From positions 3,162,001-3,226,000 of the forward strand of contig NC_089241.1 of assembly GCF_000512585.2 (NCBI RefSeq): a stretch of 64,000 nucleotides of DNA, given 5' to 3'. This DNA comes from Kwoniella bestiolae CBS 10118. Taxonomy: Eukaryota; Basidiomycota; Tremellomycetes; Tremellales; Cryptococcaceae. Below are positions 58,593 through 64,000 of this stretch, piece after piece; position 1 is the stretch's first letter, and each line of letters starts with the position of its first letter. The notes beneath the pieces are model-generated. The model searched no databases and was not told where the DNA came from. It saw nothing but the letters and a program-made list of their open reading frames with translations. The translations under genes were made by a program, and so were the position numbers.

Positions 58593-60989
58593 TCATCCAA
58601 ATACTCCAGTCTCAATCTGCCTAAATAGAATCGGTATGAACGTCGTTGCTATGGCGCCTATTCCAGCGTACACTCCGACTTTTGTGAGGACTGTGATGAA
58701 GGGCATCAAAAAGTCAGCACATGGTCACATCCGGATTGTGCGGAACGCTGCCAAGTATACAAAGTGACAAAAGTGGAAGATGCAGAAATGGCAGGTAGTG
58801 CTGCCACTAATCATAAGTGAAGGGAAGGGAGGACAGAGTGATTGAGTAATTGCAGGATAATACCGAATGGATCGCGGTACAACCACACTCAAACTCACCC
58901 TCAGCATCATATTTAGCTCTATCGCCCTTCCTCTTATTCAGCCTAACCAACAACCTAATCTCCTCATCCTTCCTCATCCTCTCCTCCTCTTTCGCCGTAC
59001 TCGAACTCCTCTTCCTCAATCCGATTTTCTCGCCAATCCCATACGACGTTGGAGATTTCAGTGCCTTCCCATTCAATAGTGGTGAATCTACAGGTGATAT
59101 ACCGGATGAAGAATCGTTTTCACCAATTTGGAGATCTACCACTGAGGGGATCTGTCTGAATGCTATCTTCTGGGGGACCGCTTGATAATCGCTATTCCCA
59201 TAATACTATATCAGCTATAGCTCCAAAGATGTAGAATTGTTCGAGCGGAAATTGACACATACGTAGCAGCCTTGTAGAATCTCCTGGTGGGTAATTGTTC
59301 TCCCGAGAGCTTTGAGATGACTCTAAATATGGGTGGGAGTACACGAAGTAAGGAGGTTTTGACGACTAATCTCCAGGCAAACATCAGACCCAGACCTGTA
59401 CCATGTATATCAGCTACGATCCAACACTGGTAAAAGGTGTCACCGTGGTCTGATTTGCTTACCTAGGACCAGCCTGAATATAGCTATTCCAGCACCCATA
59501 ATCAAGCCCTCACTCTCACTGAACGGTTCTCTCTGAACGATGGCAGGCACAGCTTGACCCGTGACAACACCCCACCAGTGTCCCAAGAACGAACCGAGGA
59601 TGACGGAAAGGACAGCAATGGCATCTTCGAAGCATGGACAGTCATCCAGTGGTTGAGGATGGTAGTGGACCATAGCCAGAGTGAGCGGTACCGAGATGGC
59701 GGGGACTGTGAGCAAAGTATGATTCATCAGAATTGACTGTCAATGGGTGAGACAAGACGTGGGAGAAGAGCCTGAGACATACCCAACCATGTACCTGTAT
59801 TTACCCAAGCTTCCGTTTGATCCCCCACGAAGATCCAGAATAGCCAGCAGAACGTTCCCATCAGCGCACCACCAATGATATCGGCTGCAATCACTCATCA
59901 GCTTGGGTTGAGATGGCTTGCGCAGAATGGAGGAGGGAGACACACCCGTTGAATGCATTCCCGTATACAGCCTTCCTCCTATGACACTGCCAGCGTAAAT
60001 GGCAAGGACTGCAAGCAATGAATGAGGATTGTTCTCTCTTTTGGTATTCCTTTCATTACGGAAAGCCACTCACATATCCATCCAGCTATTACAGTCGGCA
60101 TTCCCACATGATCTCGTAGGTTATACAACCACTCGCCAAAGAAGAGGGCGATGCTGGTTGAATTGGTAGAATGGGACGATGGGAAGCCTATTGAAGAAGG
60201 ATCAGCTGAGAGGTATAGGCGTCGAGTATGAAGCAGCTTACCATACTCGTGATGATGTGTACTCATACCTGGAACCGAACATGTCAGCTTGAGAACGATA
60301 CAAGGATAGAACAAACATGTCACCTACTCAGACGTATGACAGGCGGACTGTACGGTCTAGGGGTACACACCAGATCTTTTGCGAAAGACGATATGTATAT
60401 CCCCAGTCCCACCACGTAAAGCAGCCTGCGTGATCTCCTTGATAAGCTTGTCATACTCTCGCCATGTCATATAAGGTGGAAGCTTACCCTCGTCCCTGTA
60501 ATGGGAAGCCAAAGAAGAACAACACCGGTAAGAAGGTCATGAAGAATGTGTGTGCTGTGATTTGCAGAATTTCACTATCAGTAACTTTTCCTTTCGGTAT
60601 ATCGTGAGTGAATCTGGTATGATCTATAAACTCTGTTCTTGAGTATGGCCATACTTCATCTAGCTACCCTTCCTCGAAATATCCCTCCTTCCATTGAGAA
60701 CACACTCACTCCCAAAGATAGCCGTCCAATAAAAGAACCTATCCCTTCCCCCACTCCTTATCCTCTTCTGCCAATCCGCCATCCAATCTTTCTCCTCCCT
60801 CAACCTCTTCACCAGCTTTCGTCTGAGCCACGCTCTCCATGCTGGCAAGTACCTATCGTATATCTCATCAGGCTGACATCCAGGTTCCCACTCTGTTTTG
60901 AGCTTCGTGTCGGGTGCAGGGGAATGTTGAAATACTGCTGTTTCGTCCCTTGGAGGTGGAGCTAGATGATTTGAGGCTGGGGGTGCCAT
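58593..60989 (-). CDS. LCB3: Dihydrosphingosine 1-phosphate phosphatase (Lcb3/Ysr3), PAP2 family
   Basis: This ER enzyme dephosphorylates long-chain base phosphates and helps balance sphingolipid signalling. The minus-strand gene starts MAPPASNHLAPPPRDETAVF. The PAP2 motifs are all present: KDLVCTPRP (K-x6-R-P), FPSSHSTNS, and GRLYTGMHSTADIIGGAL (R-x5-H-x3-D, split by an intron). The substrate-side signature SPPVIRLS and MSTHHHEYGFPSS is typical of Lcb3. Membrane segments include FFMTFLPVLFFFGFP, VLAIYAGSVIGG, GTFCWLFWIFVG and PAISVPLTLAMVHY. A charged loop (KEEERMRKDEEIRLLVRLNK) precedes the final exon, which I join from DAE to VLTKVGVYAGIGAIATTFIP, as in yeast Lcb3. Reading through the alternative acceptor near 58840 would give another, less conserved tail. 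Confidence 0.9.
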
Positions 60990-61436
60990 TTTGGAATCAG
61001 ACCTTCTCTACTGTTGTGAATTATGAATTATGATGAGAGCATCGTGTGTTTTCTGATATAGAGGCGTTAAGCATAAGAGCATGGTGCATGTATGGTCGTG
61101 GTCCAAAGTTGCTTTACTTTTTCGGTCAGACGGTTAACCGTGTCAATAACAGGTATATGCGCGGGGACCCGCAGTGACACGCCAAAGTGACATCAAGGCA
61201 TGCGAGATGTGCATGGGGAGGATCATTTATAGGCATGCGAACACTCACTCGCACACCTCCACGTTCATCGACCAGTGTGCACATAATATGTTACTGCGTC
61301 TTCATAACAATAATGTTCTAGCAGCCTTATCTCTAGCCCAATAACGTACCACCTCAGAAGCTGTTCAACCCTCACTCAAAAATCAAACAGGCAACAACTT
61401 GAACGCTTGGGTGGAGAAATCAGCGATAAGATCAAC
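60990..61436. other. Divergent promoter of LCB3 and OST5
   Basis: 447 bp between two divergent starts of ER lipid and glycosylation genes. One CGGTTAACCG-like palindrome occurs near 61130. No coding sequence is supported. Confidence 0.5.
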
Positions 61437-61842
61437 ATGTCAGAAACATACGCCTCCATCAAAGTGAGTTCAGTTTCATCTCACTCACCTCACCGAGCCC
61501 GACTGTATTACCAAGCTGACAACACACCTTCTCATAGACACTCCACTCCTCCCTCCCCTCATTCCAACCCCCCATCTCCACCTCCCTACTCCCCAGTACA
61601 TCCCTGGTCTTCTTACTCGCTTTCTTCGCCTTGACATTCATATTTACCACGTGAGTGTTCTTCCTTCTCCCATTATAACTCACGGCCACAATGGAATGGA
61701 GCGTTACTAATATGAATGATGGGGGTGTAGATTACCGAAATCTAAAGTCCCCCTTCCCGAGATAACGACTGCATTGGTAGCTTCTGCCTTGGCGGGTGGT
61801 GGGGTCGTAGCGTTATTCTGTACGTTGGGGGTTTATGTGTAA
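61437..61842 (+). CDS. OST5: Oligosaccharyltransferase subunit Ost5 (TMEM258 type)
   Basis: Three exons (61437-61463, 61538-61650, 61731-61842) give 252 nt, 83 aa, in phase. The short N-terminus MSETYASIKTLHSSLPSFQP matches the family start. Two membrane helices follow (SLVFLLAFFALTFIFTTLP and ALVASALAGGGVVALFCTLG). The last residues are GVYV, the conserved C-terminus of Ost5/TMEM258. Ost5 is a small structural subunit next to Ost1 in the ER complex that transfers glycans to asparagine. The 27-nt first exon means the gene is easily missed. Confidence 0.88.
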
Positions 61843-62072
61843 CTAGCCAAAAGAAGAGAGGACAAAGGATGGAGAGGAGGTCATAGATTGTAAGATACGG
61901 TATCATGTATATTAGCTGCTAAATTGCTTCTGTGCTATGATGGCATAGATGTGTATTCATAATTGATAATGTATGAGATATTTACGATTTTACGGGTATT
62001 GCTAATTAGACCACTAGATGATCATACGGAAATAGATACTTGGGAATAGCCTGCCCTCCGTTCTCCTTACAT

Positions 62073-62903
62073 CTACAAATCGAATCTGCTAACCCCTGTC
62101 ACTCTTTTTCTCCCTCCATCGTTCTTTCCCCCTTGATCACCTTCGCCTTCACTCGCCTCCTCACCCTCATTCCCACCGTTATCGTCACCGTCAAAACAAC
62201 CCCCAAACCAACATCCACCCCCAAAAATCCCCATTCCAGTTCTAACAGTAATATCCATAATCCTGACTCCATACCCGCCCATCTTGGCTGATTGAAATAC
62301 TGCGAAAACGCCTTTTGATACGACCGGATGGACCAACGATTGAGCGAAAGATGCTGCCGAAGCTATAAACCCAAAATGATGGGACATGGCCAACATCAGC
62401 TCAAAGTGCTGATGCAGATGGAAACAATACATACCAGCTGCAGGTCCAATCCCCGAAAATCCCAATAACCACAATACAGGACCCCACACCAACCCCGGAG
62501 CGATGAACACTACGCCATTGATCACGTAAAAGGCAGATTGGTATGGATGATCTTCGATATATTGCTTGATTGTTTCGGGGAGGTCATCCCAATTCATGAA
62601 GTACTCGTGCTCTTCTTCTTGTGGTCCACCTTCAGAGTTCGATCGATGGCCGTCGTGTTTCCCACACTCATCTTTGGAGTTGTCCTTCATATTTTCGAAT
62701 ATCTTCCCCCAATCGGCTGTAGAGAGACATCGTAGCACGTACAACATCGAGTCGGCTTCCTTAGAAAGGCTTTTAATGGATTGAGGGGTCACGTTCTGGT
62801 CGAATTGATCGATTGAATTAGCGAGGAAATCGTATGGGAATGAGAATGAGAAGACGGCAAGAGCTTGTATAGCTATGATCAAAAGGATAGCAAAAGGTTT
62901 CAT
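62073..62903 (-). CDS. Secretory ISG12/IFI6-like protein
   Basis: Two exons (62903-62435 and 62362-62073) give 759 nt, 252 aa. A signal peptide opens the protein (MKPFAILLIIAIQALAVFSF). A hydrophilic region of about 110 residues is followed by the ISG12/IFI6-like core: INGVVFIAPGLVWGPVLWLL, GFSGIGPAA, an intron, ASAASFAQSLVHPVVSKGVF and AVFQSAKMGGYG. The order G-x-x-x-x-G-P-A-A, then Ser/Ala-rich, then Q-S-x-x-M-G-G-Y-G is that of the family. The C-terminus is Gly/Glu/Asp-rich (DGDDNGGNEGEEASEGEGD). An ATG at 62963 would add 20 residues before the signal peptide, so 62903 is preferred. Function in fungi is unknown. Confidence 0.75.
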   Translation of the reverse strand: MKPFAILLIIAIQALAVFSFSFPYDFLANSIDQFDQNVTPQSIKSLSKEADSMLYVLRCLSTADWGKIFENMKDNSKDECGKHDGHRSNSEGGPQEEEHEYFMNWDDLPETIKQYIEDHPYQSAFYVINGVVFIAPGLVWGPVLWLLGFSGIGPAAGMYCFHLHQHFELMLAMSHHFGFIASAASFAQSLVHPVVSKGVFAVFQSAKMGGYGVRIMDITVRTGMGIFGGGCWFGGCFDGDDNGGNEGEEASEGEGDQGGKNDGGRKRVTGVSRFDL

Positions 62904-63622
62904 GGTGAACCTTGGGTTGTGAGGGTATTTTTTGGGTGGAAATGACGGTTGGATCAAATGCAAGAAGAAGGAAGGCTTCCGATCTTGTCTTTATATGTGC
63001 CAAGGATATCTACTGATGATACCGAGTCAAGTCTAATCAAGATACTAATCACTCTCCAAGCCATCCGGTGATGGATGATGGTTATGTCTTGGGCTTGGTA
63101 CACACTGATGTATACTATATTAATATTCGAAAGTGAGTCATAGGTCAAAGCGCAATGAAGACGAACACATCAATCACCTGTTGACATCGATATTGATATC
63201 TGTCACAAGGGAACCATCTATCCAGCACTGTCGTGTCTATCGTATCATGCGAGTACTGTATGCGTGATCGAGTTTTTCATCCATCAGTGATCTTTCTCGT
63301 CCCCACTTTGCTTTCTCTCATTCAACGTATGATCTTGATGAGACATGCTGTTATTTGTGGGGTGTGTCTCAATCCCGCTTTGACCCCCACTCACTCACAA
63401 GTGAATACGCCCCAGACAAGATCCATCAACCGTGGCCTGTGCTGTGAGGTTCACTGTGATCTCCCCATGGTACGTACAGGTCATTGACACTGACAAGAGG
63501 CATCGACCTGACAACGTCCGAATGTACAGTATCTCTCTTCTCTTCCTTCTTTTCCTTCTTCATCCTTCTCACCTTTCTTCCTTCAGTTTCTTCACATCCA
63601 ACTCACACCGCACAAGTACGCC
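62904..63622. other. Divergent intergenic region
   Basis: 719 bp between the ISG12-like gene and the small secreted protein. It has a pyrimidine-rich leader just before the second gene. No other feature is supported. Confidence 0.5.
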
Positions 63623-63943
63623 ATGAAGTGGTTCAACCTTTTCTTCTTTATCTCTTTCCAACTTACCTTCGTACACTCATACTCATCACCATTAAATGCC
63701 TTCGACCGAGTAGTGGACCGAGCACGTCACGATATCTGTCATCGATCACAATGCAAACGCCAATCAACCCCCAGTACATTCGAAGCCGTTCTGACCGTAC
63801 CTACCAAAGTCCTTCTACAACGCTTCTGCAAAGTACCCCAACGCAGTCAACCTGAACAAAGGCAAGATAACGGTCGAAAAAGAGTATCACCGAGTATATC
63901 AAAGATCATCCTTTCGAGACCGCCCTTAACGTCGTCGGAGTGA
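63623..63943 (+). CDS. Small secreted protein
   Basis: A single open frame of 106 aa starts MKWFNLFFFISFQLTFVHSY, a clear signal peptide preceded by CGCCATGAAG. The mature part is basic and rich in Arg, Gln and Ser (RARHDICHRSQCKRQS, RQDNGRKRVSPS), with three cysteines. No domain is recognised. A dibasic site (NGRKRVS) might be processed. The gene may continue by splicing beyond the window, since only 57 bases remain after the stop. Confidence 0.6.
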   Translation: MKWFNLFFFISFQLTFVHSYSSPLNAFDRVVDRARHDICHRSQCKRQSTPSTFEAVLTVPTKVLLQRFCKVPQRSQPEQRQDNGRKRVSPSISKIILSRPPLTSSE

Positions 63944-64000
63944 CGTGATGGATCTTTCCTGGGATGGTATGGACTCCTTTGTTGCGTGTTTTGGGATTTG

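Noticed and set aside
58706..58910. Alternative C-terminal exon of LCB3
   Set aside because: Splicing to 58593 restores the conserved V-L-T-K-x-x-V-Y-A-G-I end of Lcb3. The alternative tail has no similarity.

Overview
The window looks like nuclear DNA of a basidiomycete yeast of the Tremellales (Cryptococcus/Kwoniella type). Genes are dense in short introns of about 45-150 nt with GTGAGT/GTAAGT donors. Intergenic spaces are compact, several exons are only 9-20 nt long, and the gene content is typically fungal: ERG5, YOP1, the GPI phosphodiesterase CDC1/TED1, DPH5, UBC4, LCB3, OST5, a WSC-domain wall protein and a basidiomycete DUF6534 membrane protein. Gene models were assembled by hand from the sequence. 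For most genes the summed exon lengths are divisible by three and every junction is in phase; where that was not achieved, the entry says so.

Layout. 0-22 kb is a block of housekeeping genes: end of an unknown membrane protein, ERG5, a MIT-domain protein, YOP1, CDC1/TED1, DPH5, a DinB-like protein, a rhomboid protease and a small CsbD-like protein. 22-24.3 kb holds an inverted pair of paralogues of an unknown family, one of them truncated. 24.5-28.8 kb is a single minus-strand gene in which an F-BAR/RhoGAP protein (Rgd1-like) runs in frame into glucosamine-6-phosphate N-acetyltransferase (GNA1); this is the most striking item. 28.8-34.8 kb is gene-poor, with two small ISG12/IFI6-like loci (one apparently broken), a 5S rRNA gene and scattered coding-like fragments. 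34.8-44.4 kb has a Ran1-type kinase, a four-TM protein, UBC4 and the WSC protein. 46.3-54.4 kb looks like a small catabolic cluster: an amino-acid permease, an FAD-dependent oxidoreductase and a divergent Zn2Cys6 regulator, with the octamer TACGGTTA in both target promoters. 54.9-64 kb has the DUF6534 protein, LCB3, OST5, a third ISG12/IFI6-like gene and a small secreted protein.

How they may work together. Several products act at the ER or cell surface: YOP1 in tubule shape, OST5 in N-glycosylation, CDC1/TED1 in GPI-anchor remodelling, LCB3 in sphingoid-base phosphate turnover, ERG5 in ergosterol. The Rgd1-GNA1 fusion would place UDP-GlcNAc (chitin precursor) synthesis on the same polypeptide as a membrane-bound Rho regulator. 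Next to the WSC wall protein this suggests a cell-wall theme, but that link is inference. The permease, oxidoreductase and regulator could together import and oxidise an amino acid or related amine; the substrate cannot be read from the sequence.
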